From a virus, in IMG/VR virus record IMGVR_UViG_3300028610_001490, positions 1 through 64,000 of that record: a DNA stretch of 64,000 nucleotides. One strand, written 5' to 3'. The position numbers and the translations under genes were made by a program. The notes below the pieces were generated by a model, which worked only from the letters and a program-made list of their open reading frames with translations, had not been told where the DNA came from and searched no databases. Below, one piece after another: positions 26,294-33,718 of the stretch (position 1 is its first letter; each line of letters begins with the position of its first letter).

Positions 26294-26497
26294 TCAGTTT
26301 TTATTTTCTTCTTTATTATTTGTTGCTGAATAAAAATCTTTTCCAATAAATTTAATTGTTGGAACAGCAAACAATTTTTTAGCAATTTGATTACAAATGG
26401 GACATGCTATATTTAGTTTGCTAGGATCTTCCCAGTGTTTAAAAAGTTTTTCAAATGTTAATTCGCAAGAAGCGCATTCAAATTCATACAGAGGCAT
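26294..26497 (-). CDS. FmdB-type zinc ribbon protein
   Basis: 67 residues. MPLYEFECASCELTFEKL then ACPICNQIAKKLF is the FmdB/CxxC-CxxC zinc ribbon pattern, here followed by an Asn/Lys-rich tail. Small regulators of this type are common in bacteria and phages; target unknown. Confidence 0.82.
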   Translation of the reverse strand: MPLYEFECASCELTFEKLFKHWEDPSKLNIACPICNQIAKKLFAVPTIKFIGKDFYSATNNKEENKN

Positions 26498-26999
26498 TTT
26501 TCTTTTTCAATTTCTTCAATGGCTTTTTAGACGTTGAATGATAAGCTCTCTTAATCACACGCATATAATGCATTCTTCCCCTATGATTATTGCCAAAAAC
26601 TCTTTTCAGAGTAGCCATAGCTAGACCAAATTCTTCAGAGAATTTATCTTCTTTTGTGCATCTCACTGTAGTTTTAGTGCCATCAGGCCATAAAACAGTT
26701 GTGAATGGATCAGCAAACCAAATTTTTTCTGGTGTAAGTTGTTCAATCTTATTGAATTTCACTTGTCTTTTCCTTTTTTGTTTATTTCTATCATATATAA
26801 TTTCTTCTTCTTTTGTGACTTTTACAATATTATATTGGTTTTGAGGATATACCATATCTTCATTGTATCTGCTAGGATTTACAGCTATCCATCCACCTTT
26901 TCGTCTTCCCTTCAATTCTCCAGCCTCCAAAACTATAGTATATACTCTTCCATTGGCTAATTCTACAACCATTCCTGGTTCTAAATCTTTAAGTTTCAT
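26484..26999 (-). CDS. Hypothetical protein with SH3-like N-terminus
   Basis: 171 residues from the ATG at 26999. MKLKDLEPGMVVELANGRVYTIV is a small beta-barrel-type opening; a similar opening occurs at 31352-31711. The C-terminus is very basic (KKPLKKLKKKNASV), suggesting nucleic-acid binding. Overlaps the FmdB-type gene. Confidence 0.65.
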   Translation of the reverse strand: MKLKDLEPGMVVELANGRVYTIVLEAGELKGRRKGGWIAVNPSRYNEDMVYPQNQYNIVKVTKEEEIIYDRNKQKRKRQVKFNKIEQLTPEKIWFADPFTTVLWPDGTKTTVRCTKEDKFSEEFGLAMATLKRVFGNNHRGRMHYMRVIKRAYHSTSKKPLKKLKKKNASV

Positions 27000-27003
27000 A
27001 TAT

Positions 27004-27459
27004 TTATTTATCCTTTTCTTGTATAACAATTGAATCAATTTGATTTATATATGCTTCCATTACTAATCTATAACATGTCATATTCGGAAAATATTTTTTA
27101 GGATTTAAAAATTTCCAATCCTGTTCATCTTGAAAAATTTTTCCTATTGCTGCCGCTATACCAGCAGATCTTGAAATTCCAGCAGTGCAATGAATTATCA
27201 AATAGTTGGCATTTTTCTCAGGGATATCGTGAATAACGAATCCTACGATTTGTTCTGCGTCTCTTTTTGACATTGGAGTAGCATATTTAGTCTCGTTCCA
27301 TTCAACGTCATCAAATGACATTCTTAAAATACTAATCAAAGATCCCAGTTTAATTTTTGCCCAAGGCGCATTATTATCAACAATAGATATCATAATAGAA
27401 TTTTCTGGAAATTTCTCAGTTTCTTCTGCTTCTCTCTGTGACATTACTATAATTTTCAT
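27004..27459 (-). CDS. Tyrosine/dual-specificity phosphatase-like protein
   Basis: 151 residues. The CX5R active-site loop HCTAGISRSAG is at 90-100 (C91, R97), preceded by a beta strand YLIIH; a potential general-acid aspartate is in the FDDVEW region. Protein tyrosine phosphatase fold of the short phage type. Likely dephosphorylates a protein or nucleotide-linked substrate. Confidence 0.85.
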   Translation of the reverse strand: MKIIVMSQREAEETEKFPENSIMISIVDNNAPWAKIKLGSLISILRMSFDDVEWNETKYATPMSKRDAEQIVGFVIHDIPEKNANYLIIHCTAGISRSAGIAAAIGKIFQDEQDWKFLNPKKYFPNMTCYRLVMEAYINQIDSIVIQEKDK

Positions 27460-27483
27460 AATTCTCCAGATAAAATCTTGTTT

Positions 27484-28470
27484 TTATTGGGTATCGTTTT
27501 GATCCCAACTACCTTGATACAATTTCATATGTTCAACTTCTGTTCTATCCATGATAACACGAAAATACAATTCTGTCAAGCCCTTTCGGTCTGCTGAGAA
27601 AGGCAATTCTGAATGCTCGTACCATTTATTAAAATTTAAATCAATCTTTTCTGCTTCTTCAACCACTTGTTCGTATGAAAAGGATCCATTTTTTATTCCC
27701 AAAAGGAATTCTCTGTTATTTAATGGGAACCTAATCTCTCCAGTAAGTAAAAGCTGTCTTCCTTCTTCAATCAATCTAAATAAATGATAGGCATGTTTAG
27801 TATCATAACCATGTTTATCTTCTAAGATTTTTCGTTCTGGGTTACGATTCTTAAACCATTGCATATAATTGTCCCATTTCTTTTTTTCAATCCTATATTC
27901 AACTTCTCTATAGATTTCATCCACTACTGCTTCATGTAAGTATGCCTTACCAATTTTTGCAATTGCATCAAGACCTTCGCCAGAAATAAGAGGAACATCA
28001 GGTAATCCACGTTCAAATCTAGTTGGTTTTTTTGTTGGTGGATTGATAAACCATTGCCTACGTCTCTTGATCGCATTCAACTGGCTAATAGCATATCCAG
28101 AGAAAGTATACCTTGCTTTTTTGCTAAGAAACAAATGTTTATTCTCAAGTATAAGTTTCCATCTGTTATTCATATGCAAAATGTTTTCATTGGGAATGAA
28201 AAGCATTTCAATAATGTTTGGATTGGCATCAGCACACAGTTTGAAGAATTTAGCTAATGCATAAATTGTTTTATCTTCATTTTCAAACCCGCTATCTTTT
28301 TGATCGAAGTTCATAAAGGGGTCTAAAAGAATTTCTTCTGGCGGAAGACACACTCCCCTATAATCATAGTCAGAAATCTCTGTATGTGTGCCGTATAATC
28401 TGCTGCCTGTCACACACTCAAAAATTTTAAAATCTAGATGGTCAGGATCAAACTTTATTTTTTGTTTCAT
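27484..28470 (-). CDS. RlaP-like nucleotidyltransferase
   Basis: 328 residues. GSRLYGTHTEISDYDYRGV is the GS...D.D nucleotidyltransferase motif (about residues 22-40) of the RlaP/COG3541 family, a DNA polymerase beta superfamily branch linked to RNA repair, followed by a long helical domain. It may add or remove nucleotides at RNA ends; with a CCA-adding enzyme and tRNAs in the same genome a tRNA-repair role is attractive but inferred. Confidence 0.85.
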   Translation of the reverse strand: MKQKIKFDPDHLDFKIFECVTGSRLYGTHTEISDYDYRGVCLPPEEILLDPFMNFDQKDSGFENEDKTIYALAKFFKLCADANPNIIEMLFIPNENILHMNNRWKLILENKHLFLSKKARYTFSGYAISQLNAIKRRRQWFINPPTKKPTRFERGLPDVPLISGEGLDAIAKIGKAYLHEAVVDEIYREVEYRIEKKKWDNYMQWFKNRNPERKILEDKHGYDTKHAYHLFRLIEEGRQLLLTGEIRFPLNNREFLLGIKNGSFSYEQVVEEAEKIDLNFNKWYEHSELPFSADRKGLTELYFRVIMDRTEVEHMKLYQGSWDQNDTQ

Positions 28471-28494
28471 AAAATTTTCACGGAAGTCCTTATT

Positions 28495-28716
28495 CTAAAA
28501 ACAATTATTGTTTTTAAAATCTTCTGCTATTTCTTTATCTAGCAAGTCAAAATCAAATTCCCTATGTTTTGTAATTTTTCTTCTATCGCATCTTATGCAT
28601 CTCTTATAGGCGGCCCAATGTCTTACTGGCATTCCAAAGTCACTATGGCCAAGATATTCTGTTTTATCCATTTTCCAAATGTGATCGCAAAAAATTTGTG
28701 TTATAAATTTTAACAT
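28495..28716 (-). CDS. Small CxxC protein
   Basis: 73 residues: CDHIW near the N-terminus and RCIRCDRRK in the middle, a His/Cys metal-site arrangement common in small phage proteins (compare 37777-37923). Function unknown. Confidence 0.65.
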   Translation of the reverse strand: MLKFITQIFCDHIWKMDKTEYLGHSDFGMPVRHWAAYKRCIRCDRRKITKHREFDFDLLDKEIAEDFKNNNCF

Positions 28717-28718
28717 AT

Positions 28719-28895
28719 TTATTTTGGAGCTCCTCTTCTTAGTTTACTATAAGGAGAATCCTTGCAATCACATGTTATGGTCTTTTCTATTGCTCCCTTT
28801 TTCAATAAAAAATGCATGTATCCATCGCAAACCCATATTTTGTCTTGAAGAATCTCGCGCTTTGAATACTCAACAATATTGTCACATTTATCCAT
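28719..28895 (-). CDS. Small hypothetical protein
   Basis: 58 residues from the ATG after GGAAAGGAA. Cysteines in MDKCDN and TCDCKDS. An upstream in-frame start would translate the junction motif (28913-28930). Not recognised. Confidence 0.6.
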   Translation of the reverse strand: MDKCDNIVEYSKREILQDKIWVCDGYMHFLLKKGAIEKTITCDCKDSPYSKLRRGAPK

Positions 28896-28926
28896 TATTT
28901 TATTCCTTTCCAATAAAACATTCATT

Positions 28927-29334
28927 TTATCTGTCATTGTAGATTGCTGTTTCTGCCATAATTTTTCTTAATATGTCCATATCTCCAGTTTTGTTATGTT
29001 GTCGTAAATCCTCTCTAATCTTTTTTATACATTCTATTGCATGTTCATTTTCTTTTCTAAGAGATTCGACTTTAATTGTCTCGCTTCTTTTATTAACTTG
29101 TTCGCCATACATTTCCCACCACTTTTCATCTAAATCGCCAGCGAATAGATGATTTGCTTCAGATTTTTCTATTTTTACCATAACAAATTTTCTTGTTACT
29201 TCATTTTCAAGTAACTTTTTGTGAGATTTGGCAATCCAATGAGCTAAATCAATAGCTTCCAATGTTACGAGTCCATTTTCAGAGGTTGACCATATAACCC
29301 AACAAGGAATTTTTGGTTTATTTTCGTCTATCAT
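28927..29334 (-). CDS. Hypothetical protein
   Basis: 135 residues: a beta-rich N-terminal part (PCWVIWSTSENG...FVMVKIEKSE) and a helical C-terminus. GGAGAAGAC ribosome site. Not recognised. Confidence 0.7.
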   Translation of the reverse strand: MIDENKPKIPCWVIWSTSENGLVTLEAIDLAHWIAKSHKKLLENEVTRKFVMVKIEKSEANHLFAGDLDEKWWEMYGEQVNKRSETIKVESLRKENEHAIECIKKIREDLRQHNKTGDMDILRKIMAETAIYNDR

Positions 29335-29358
29335 GTCTTCTCCAATAAAATATTGCTT

Positions 29359-29607
29359 TTATCTGAATAAGACAATTTTATTTTTTTTATCAACAAAGAT
29401 ATATACTGTTTCTTGGTGTTTTTCCAATGTTCTGCCTAACAGTTGCCTTGATAACCAACAAGACTCCTTTTTCCATTTCATGTTTTCTTTTTTAATTTTA
29501 AGATTATCTATAATTAAGTCTTCATATTGCTGATAATAATAAACATTATAGCCCCAAAATTCTCGTTCTATCTCTGCTTTTATTGCATCCACTATTTCTT
29601 TTTTCAT
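29359..29607 (-). CDS. Hypothetical protein, longer member of a tandem pair
   Basis: 82 residues, basic/helical. It shares its N-terminal 43 residues and its last residues with the gene at 30086-30244, which lacks a 30-residue centre. GGAGAAAAT ribosome site. Function unknown. Confidence 0.7.
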   Translation of the reverse strand: MKKEIVDAIKAEIEREFWGYNVYYYQQYEDLIIDNLKIKKENMKWKKESCWLSRQLLGRTLEKHQETVYIFVDKKNKIVLFR

Positions 29608-29630
29608 ATTTTCTCCAATAAAAATTCATT

Positions 29631-29822
29631 TTATTTAATTTTTTGAATCATTAATCTGGTTGCAAGATACACTATCGGACAAGGCCATGTAAATACTAGA
29701 ATAATCCATGTCCAAACTTTTAACAATGAAGACTTGCTTTCATCATCTCTTAAAGTACAATCCCAGTATGCTGATGCAAGAGCTAAACCACATAAATAAT
29801 AAAGTATATATATTATAACCAC
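29631..29822 (-). CDS. Small membrane protein
   Basis: 63 residues; two hydrophobic segments (about 2-18 and 37-57). Start overlaps the stop of the gene upstream by one base. Function unknown. Confidence 0.6.
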   Translation of the reverse strand: MVIIYILYYLCGLALASAYWDCTLRDDESKSSLLKVWTWIILVFTWPCPIVYLATRLMIQKIK

Positions 29823-30076
29823 TAAGACGCTCCCTTTCCCTTAGTATCATTAAAAATATTGGCAACATCCCATTCCCACTGTTCTTCTGGATCTCCTATT
29901 TCTTGTTCCAAGATTGTTTGTGTCCTATGCCACATATCTATTTGTAATTCTGGTGCTGCAAAAGATGCACTTGTTTGAGCTTTTCTAAGATTCATTATGA
30001 AAACGCCATGTTCTCTTATCTTAGGAATACATTCTATAATTTCTTCTATTATATCATAAATATTTCTATCTGTCAT
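29822..30076 (-). CDS. Hypothetical protein
   Basis: 84 residues, helical. AAAGGAAAAA ribosome site; the junction motif here has lost its distal arm. Not recognised. Confidence 0.65.
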   Translation of the reverse strand: MTDRNIYDIIEEIIECIPKIREHGVFIMNLRKAQTSASFAAPELQIDMWHRTQTILEQEIGDPEEQWEWDVANIFNDTKGKGAS

Positions 30077-30085
30077 TTTTTCCTT

Positions 30086-30244
30086 TTATCTGAACAAAAC
30101 AATTTTATTCTTTTTCATGTTTTCTTTTTTAATTTTAAGATTATCTATAACCAAATCTTCATATTGTTGATAATAATAAACATTATAACCCCAAAATTCT
30201 CGTTCTATCTCTGCTTTTATTGCATCTATTATTTCTTTTTTCAT
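30086..30244 (-). CDS. Shortened paralog of the gene at 29359-29607
   Basis: 52 residues. The first 43 residues differ from the 82-residue neighbour by only two substitutions, then the sequence jumps to KNKIVLFR, so a 30-residue block is missing in frame. The ribosome site and upstream motif (30255-30272) are also conserved, so the duplicated unit included the regulatory motif. Confidence 0.75.
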   Translation of the reverse strand: MKKEIIDAIKAEIEREFWGYNVYYYQQYEDLVIDNLKIKKENMKKNKIVLFR

Positions 30245-30272
30245 ATTTTCTCCAATAAAACGTTGGTTTTAT

Positions 30273-30545
30273 CTAAATTACTACAACTGAATTTTCAATC
30301 ACAAATTCAATCTCAACAAAATCTTTTCCTATTGTTACTGAAAACCCACCAGTGCTACATGCCCCAACATCTTTTTCACACAAATCAAACAACGTTTTGC
30401 AATTTTCTTTCATGTCTGATATGTTTGGCACTCCTTCAATGCCTGTCCAAGCCCAATTTAGATATTCCATAACATCTTTAACTGTTTTAAAATTAAAATT
30501 TTTCATTGCTTCATCAAATGCATTTTGTTTTTGTTCATTATTCAT
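30273..30545 (-). CDS. Hypothetical protein
   Basis: 90 residues, N-terminal helical part, then a beta-rich C-terminus ending in VEIEFVIENSVVVI. GGAGAGAAATA ribosome site. Not recognised. Confidence 0.7.
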   Translation of the reverse strand: MNNEQKQNAFDEAMKNFNFKTVKDVMEYLNWAWTGIEGVPNISDMKENCKTLFDLCEKDVGACSTGGFSVTIGKDFVEIEFVIENSVVVI

Positions 30546-30580
30546 TATTTCTCTCCAATAAAACGCCTGTTTTATTTAAA

Positions 30581-30823
30581 TTATTCTTGTTTCAAACTAT
30601 TAATTTCTTCCTTTAAATCATCAATGGTATCAAGATATTGGGATTCACCTGATTCAAGAACTTCATAACCATAAGTCAAATCGGATAATTCCTCTTTTAG
30701 GTCTTCCACATTCTTTGTTAGTTTTTCAATAGCTTTTTCTTTATCATTTAAAAGTTGTGTTATCTCAAAATCAACAGCAAATCGTTTTCCGTTTATTTCA
30801 ACCAAATATACTGTATCAACCAT
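30581..30823 (-). CDS. Coiled-coil protein
   Basis: 80 residues. Short beta hairpin (VYLVEINGKRFAVDF) then a long Glu/Lys/Leu coiled coil from about residue 25 to the end. Function unknown. Confidence 0.7.
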   Translation of the reverse strand: MVDTVYLVEINGKRFAVDFEITQLLNDKEKAIEKLTKNVEDLKEELSDLTYGYEVLESGESQYLDTIDDLKEEINSLKQE

Positions 30824-30850
30824 ATTTTTACTCCAGATAAAACAAGTGTT

Positions 30851-31018
30851 TTATTCAAATCCCATTTTCTTATAACAATCATCACATACTATTGAACAGT
30901 CATCTGTAGTAGAATCTTCGCCAAAATTATTCTTCATTTCAGCCACAGCTTCTTCCTCTGACCAACCTTTTTCAAATTCTCCAGAACATACTGCACACTT
31001 ATACTCATTATCTTTCAT
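30851..31018 (-). CDS. Small zinc-ribbon protein
   Basis: 55 residues with CAVC near residues 8-11 and CDDC near 45-48. GGAGATAATT ribosome site. Bounded by junction motifs at 30837-30854 and 31032-31049. Function unknown. Confidence 0.65.
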   Translation of the reverse strand: MKDNEYKCAVCSGEFEKGWSEEEAVAEMKNNFGEDSTTDDCSIVCDDCYKKMGFE

Positions 31019-31040
31019 AATTATCTCCAAGATAAAACTG

Positions 31041-31325
31041 TCATTTTATCTTTATTCTATATCCAAGTGCTTGTTCAATTTCTTCATGTGTCATTTCGTT
31101 TACTTGAAAATATTTTTCATAATCTTCCTGTGTTGCTCCACTTCTATTGATATCAATATCATCACCCCAATTTACAGGCGCAACTTGCACATCAAACTCA
31201 TTGAGCATTGCTTCGCACTTAAGATCCATGGCGTACAATAAATCATTTGCCGTTTTATAGCAATTATTCATATCAACAGCATACAATGTCATTTTATATA
31301 TTTTGATTGGGTGTGTTTCTGTCAT
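31041..31325 (-). CDS. Hypothetical protein with EIEQxLGYxI tail
   Basis: 94 residues. The C-terminal MTHEEIEQALGYRIKIK closely matches the end of the next gene (31352-31711), pointing to a shared short interaction module. Function unknown. Confidence 0.7.
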   Translation of the reverse strand: MTETHPIKIYKMTLYAVDMNNCYKTANDLLYAMDLKCEAMLNEFDVQVAPVNWGDDIDINRSGATQEDYEKYFQVNEMTHEEIEQALGYRIKIK

Positions 31326-31351
31326 CTTTACTCCTAGATAAAACGGTTATT

Positions 31352-31711
31352 TTATTTAGTCACAATTCCTATTTTATATCCTAATTGATCTTCAATTTCT
31401 TGTTGAGTCATTTTTATAATTTGATGATCTTTATCCAAAATATTTTTCCAAAGATCACTTAATGGATTCCATGTAAATCCAGTTGTTCTTGTTGGCGCAT
31501 ATATTTTTGTTATGTTCATTCTTTCAACATCAACAAATTCTATGTCATTTTTGGTAAAATAATAAATTGGATTCCATCCTTCATCATTACAATCATTAGT
31601 TTGACTAAATATAGTATCTTCCCCCATATAGGAATTTAAAACAACCATATATATTTTTCCCCCAAACGCTTCTATCAGCATTCCGCTTTTTAAATCACTT
31701 CTTTTTATCAT
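31352..31711 (-). CDS. Hypothetical protein with EIEDxLGYxI tail
   Basis: 119 residues. SH3-like opening (SDLKSGMLIEAFGGKIYMVV) related in pattern to 26484-26999, and C-terminal MTQQEIEDQLGYKIGI shared with the neighbouring gene. Function unknown. Confidence 0.7.
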   Translation of the reverse strand: MIKRSDLKSGMLIEAFGGKIYMVVLNSYMGEDTIFSQTNDCNDEGWNPIYYFTKNDIEFVDVERMNITKIYAPTRTTGFTWNPLSDLWKNILDKDHQIIKMTQQEIEDQLGYKIGIVTK

Positions 31712-31738
31712 TTTTATCTCCTAGATAAAACAGGTATT

Positions 31739-31831
31739 TCATTTGCCAAAAATAAATGTAAGACCCAACATGATTAAAAATACAACAATGATAAGAGTCC
31801 CTGGATCGATTTCAAATTTTCCAAATTTCAT
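31739..31831 (-). CDS. Very small membrane protein
   Basis: 30 residues: a polar start (MKFGKFEIDPG) and one hydrophobic segment (TLIIVVFLIMLGLTFIF). AGGAGAAAAAAT ribosome site; its ATG overlaps the TGA of the interrupted gene upstream. Confidence 0.6.
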   Translation of the reverse strand: MKFGKFEIDPGTLIIVVFLIMLGLTFIFGK

Positions 31832-32049
31832 ATTTTTTCTCCTCGCTCTTCCATAATCCAATATTTTGCTTTATTTATAAATTGTCTGGCTGTTTCTGTA
31901 TCTCCATGTTCCAACACTTATTGAGCATCACTAAGGATTGACATAGCCCACAATAAATTATCATAGAACGAGCTTTGTTCTAATTGCATTTGTTTAATTG
32001 TTATACCAAACATTTCTATTTCTTGATCTTTTTTGGATCCTGCTAACAT
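31828..32049 (-). pseudogene. Small gene interrupted by an in-frame TAA
   Basis: The ATG at 32049, with a strong AGGAGAAAAC site, opens 43 codons ending in SILSDAQ then TAA (31918-31920). The same frame continues VLEHGDTETARQF to a TGA at 31828 that overlaps the next ATG, as at intact junctions. So the full gene would be 73 codons and is broken by one stop. GTG directly follows the TAA and could restart translation. Confidence 0.65.
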
Positions 32050-32097
32050 TTGTTTTCTCCTATTTTCTTGTATATTTAAATGAAATGAACCTTTTAT

Positions 32098-32280
32098 TTA
32101 AAGTATATATACTTGTTGTTTAATTTCTGTTATGCTTTCTACCCAACCTTCTTCTTTTAATTCTGGAACAACATTTTGAATGTTTAAACAAACGGCTGTA
32201 ACATCTTGAGCAACTATAGAAACCGTCTTGTTATTGGCATATTCTTTTTTAAGTCTTATAACTACGTCATATACTTTCAT
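32098..32280 (-). CDS. Small hypothetical protein
   Basis: 60 residues from the ATG after GAGGAGATGCAAA (MKVYDVVIRLKKEYANN). Beta-alpha-beta-like pattern. A similar beginning (MKFKIIAEQVVEF) is seen at 48440-48613. Function unknown. Confidence 0.65.
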   Translation of the reverse strand: MKVYDVVIRLKKEYANNKTVSIVAQDVTAVCLNIQNVVPELKEEGWVESITEIKQQVYIL

Positions 32281-32330
32281 TTTGCATCTCCTCATATTTT
32301 ACTATATCATACTTGTTCGCTTTTATCAAA

Positions 32331-32406
32331 TCACCACCCACTAGCCAATATTATAAGAGCACCTACCAAACAGAATAAACATCCATATTAAAGTACTATC
32401 TTCCAT
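32331..32406 (-). pseudogene. Small membrane protein gene with apparent frameshift
   Basis: An AAGGAGATATAAA site precedes ATG at 32406, opening MEDSTLIWMFI. In frame it stops at 32341 after 21 residues, but a +1 shift near codon 12 would continue as LVGALIILASGWW, a typical single membrane segment. Either a mutation, a sequencing indel or a 21-residue peptide. Confidence 0.35.
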
Positions 32407-32446
32407 TTTATATCTCCTTGTATCTTACTAAATTTTGATTTACTCA

Positions 32447-32492
32447 GTTCTCCTTCGGGATTCGAACCCAACACACCAATTCATGAGGAGAA
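32447..32492 (-). ncRNA. tRNA-like minihelix lacking D and anticodon arms
   Basis: 46 nt: a perfect 7-bp acceptor stem (TTCTCCT/AGGAGAA) and a 5-bp T stem with canonical T loop TTCGAAT, joined by only 14 nt that still contain a D-loop-like AATTGGT. No anticodon arm can be formed. A consensus promoter lies just upstream (32504-32532), so it is likely transcribed. It may be a decayed tRNA or a functional acceptor/T-arm RNA. Confidence 0.6.
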
Positions 32493-32503
32493 GTATTTCT
32501 ATT

Positions 32504-32532
32504 ATTGTAACATATTTGACTTATTCTGTCAA
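32504..32532 (-). promoter_or_regulatory. Sigma-70 promoter for the minihelix RNA
   Basis: TTGACA (32532-32527) and TACAAT (32509-32504), 17-bp spacer; predicted start about five bases before the minihelix. Confidence 0.85.
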
Positions 32533-32916
32533 GCCTAAATCTACTTCGACATCTGGAACAATTGTGCTTGGTCTAAAAATAACACGATAACGGTAAATAC
32601 TTTCCGTTGATGATTCAATCTGTTCCGCAAAATACGTCACGTTATCTGATAATCCAAGAAAGTGTTTCTTGTATGCTTCAGGGCCAACCTTGCAAGTTAC
32701 GGTCAATTCACCATCACTGTCATAATTTCCAAGAGAACACAGTCCTTCAATTTGCAAAATATATTCGCTTGTTATCCCATTGTAAAATACGATACGGCGC
32801 GTTACTTCAAAGTTATCAGCCGCAAGCGACAGATTCCTTGATGCTACGTCTGCTGGTTGAGCGCATCCACTGAAAATCAGAACAATCAACAATACAATCC
32901 AAAGTAATCTTTTCAT
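32521..32916 (-). CDS. Beta-sandwich lipoprotein
   Basis: 131 residues. Lipoprotein signal peptide MKRLLWIVLLIVLIFSGC, with lipobox cysteine at residue 18. The mature part is beta-rich; IVFYNGITSEYIL, LTVTCKV and LGLSDNVTYF match a lipoprotein family common in actinobacteriophages under the name beta-sandwich lipoprotein. Displayed on the host membrane during infection; a superinfection role is possible but unproven. Confidence 0.82.
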   Translation of the reverse strand: MKRLLWIVLLIVLIFSGCAQPADVASRNLSLAADNFEVTRRIVFYNGITSEYILQIEGLCSLGNYDSDGELTVTCKVGPEAYKKHFLGLSDNVTYFAEQIESSTESIYRYRVIFRPSTIVPDVEVDLGLTE

Positions 32917-33003
32917 TTTTTATCCTTTTTATTTTTATAGTTTAGTCAATCTAAGTTATATCACATTTCTTATAAGCATCTCCAAATAAAATGTTGTTTT
33001 TAT

Positions 33004-33168
33004 TTAAAAGCTGTAATGATCTGTAAACCAAGAAATTCCTTTACCGCATATACAAATACCAGTAACCCACCCCCCAACGTGAATTAATCCACTGGCAGGA
33101 AAGAACCCTCCGATCAGACAAAATAAAAGCCCAATAAAAATAAGTATATCTGTTGCTGTTATTTTCAT
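33004..33168 (-). CDS. Small membrane protein
   Basis: 54 residues: hydrophobic DILIFIGLLFCLIGGFF and a second Gly-rich hydrophobic stretch. ATGA overlap with the gene upstream. A longer open frame in another phase over this region is a shadow. Confidence 0.6.
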   Translation of the reverse strand: MKITATDILIFIGLLFCLIGGFFPASGLIHVGGWVTGICICGKGISWFTDHYSF

Positions 33169-33536
33169 ATCGTTTCCTTATACAATGCATTTTGAATTTC
33201 AAAAAATCCAAACGGCAAACCATTTAATTTACCCTGCTTATCATAACTTGCTTTGGTTACATTGCCATTAATTATATGTACATCAATGTCCCAATAATCT
33301 AACCTGTTATCATTAATCATATGTCCAATAAATGTAGGTGTTGTTTGTCTCAACGTATAAATATTTAAACAATTATAATCTCCCCCTTTTGCTAATGAAA
33401 TATGTTCTAATATATACTCACATTCTTCTACTGGATTTCTTGATCTCTCTGGATAAAAAAGCTGCAATCCTTTCTTTTTTTGTTTAAATAATCCCACATC
33501 TTTTTCATTCTTCATAATTATTAAATTAATTTTCAT
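33165..33536 (-). CDS. Hypothetical protein
   Basis: 123 residues from the ATG after GGAGATATACA (MKINLIIMKNEKDVG). Alpha/beta pattern. Overlaps by 4 bp both the gene upstream and the one downstream. Not recognised. Confidence 0.68.
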   Translation of the reverse strand: MKINLIIMKNEKDVGLFKQKKKGLQLFYPERSRNPVEECEYILEHISLAKGGDYNCLNIYTLRQTTPTFIGHMINDNRLDYWDIDVHIINGNVTKASYDKQGKLNGLPFGFFEIQNALYKETI

Positions 33537-33718
33537 TGTATATCTCCTGTTAGACAACCATTTTTACAATATGGATCACTATCTAAAAATTCTGTGTCAT
33601 CACAATGATTTTCTTTACCACAAAAAACACATGGCAACATTAATGGATCCTCTTCAAACATTTTTTTTACTTCTTTACTGTTACTTTCGATTAAACGTAT
33701 GGTATTACTCATTACCAT
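33533..33718 (-). CDS. Small zinc-finger-like protein
   Basis: 61 residues; CVFCGKENHCDD and CKNGC form a probable zinc site in the C-terminal half. Start may be the third codon. Overlaps neighbours on both sides. Confidence 0.65.
   Translation of the reverse strand: MVMSNTIRLIESNSKEVKKMFEEDPLMLPCVFCGKENHCDDTEFLDSDPYCKNGCLTGDIQ

Larger units (their letters stand above)
24103..32097 (-). promoter_or_regulatory. Junction motif copies, 24.1-32.1 kb
   Basis: Perfect: 24103-24120, 25350-25367, 25780-25797, 26079-26096, 27470-27487, 28913-28930, 29345-29362, 30255-30272, 30558-30575, 30837-30854, 31032-31049, 31338-31355. Variants: 29618-29634 (5-nt centre), 31725-31742 (TTTCAT arm), 32080-32097 (ATGAAA arm). 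Confidence 0.85.

Noticed and set aside
29975-30472. 165-residue plus-strand ORF
   Set aside because: It is a Phe/Tyr/Ile-rich antisense shadow spanning four minus-strand genes with ribosome sites; no plus-strand start signal.
31918-31920. Alternative genetic code (stop recoding genome-wide)
   Set aside because: TAA, TAG and TGA all terminate well-supported genes here, for example TAG at 5430 and 5729 and TGA at 2430, so only local readthrough or mutation is considered.
33041-33223. 60-residue ORF in another frame across 33.0-33.2 kb
   Set aside because: A 54-residue membrane protein with ATGA coupling occupies the same DNA in a better-supported frame.
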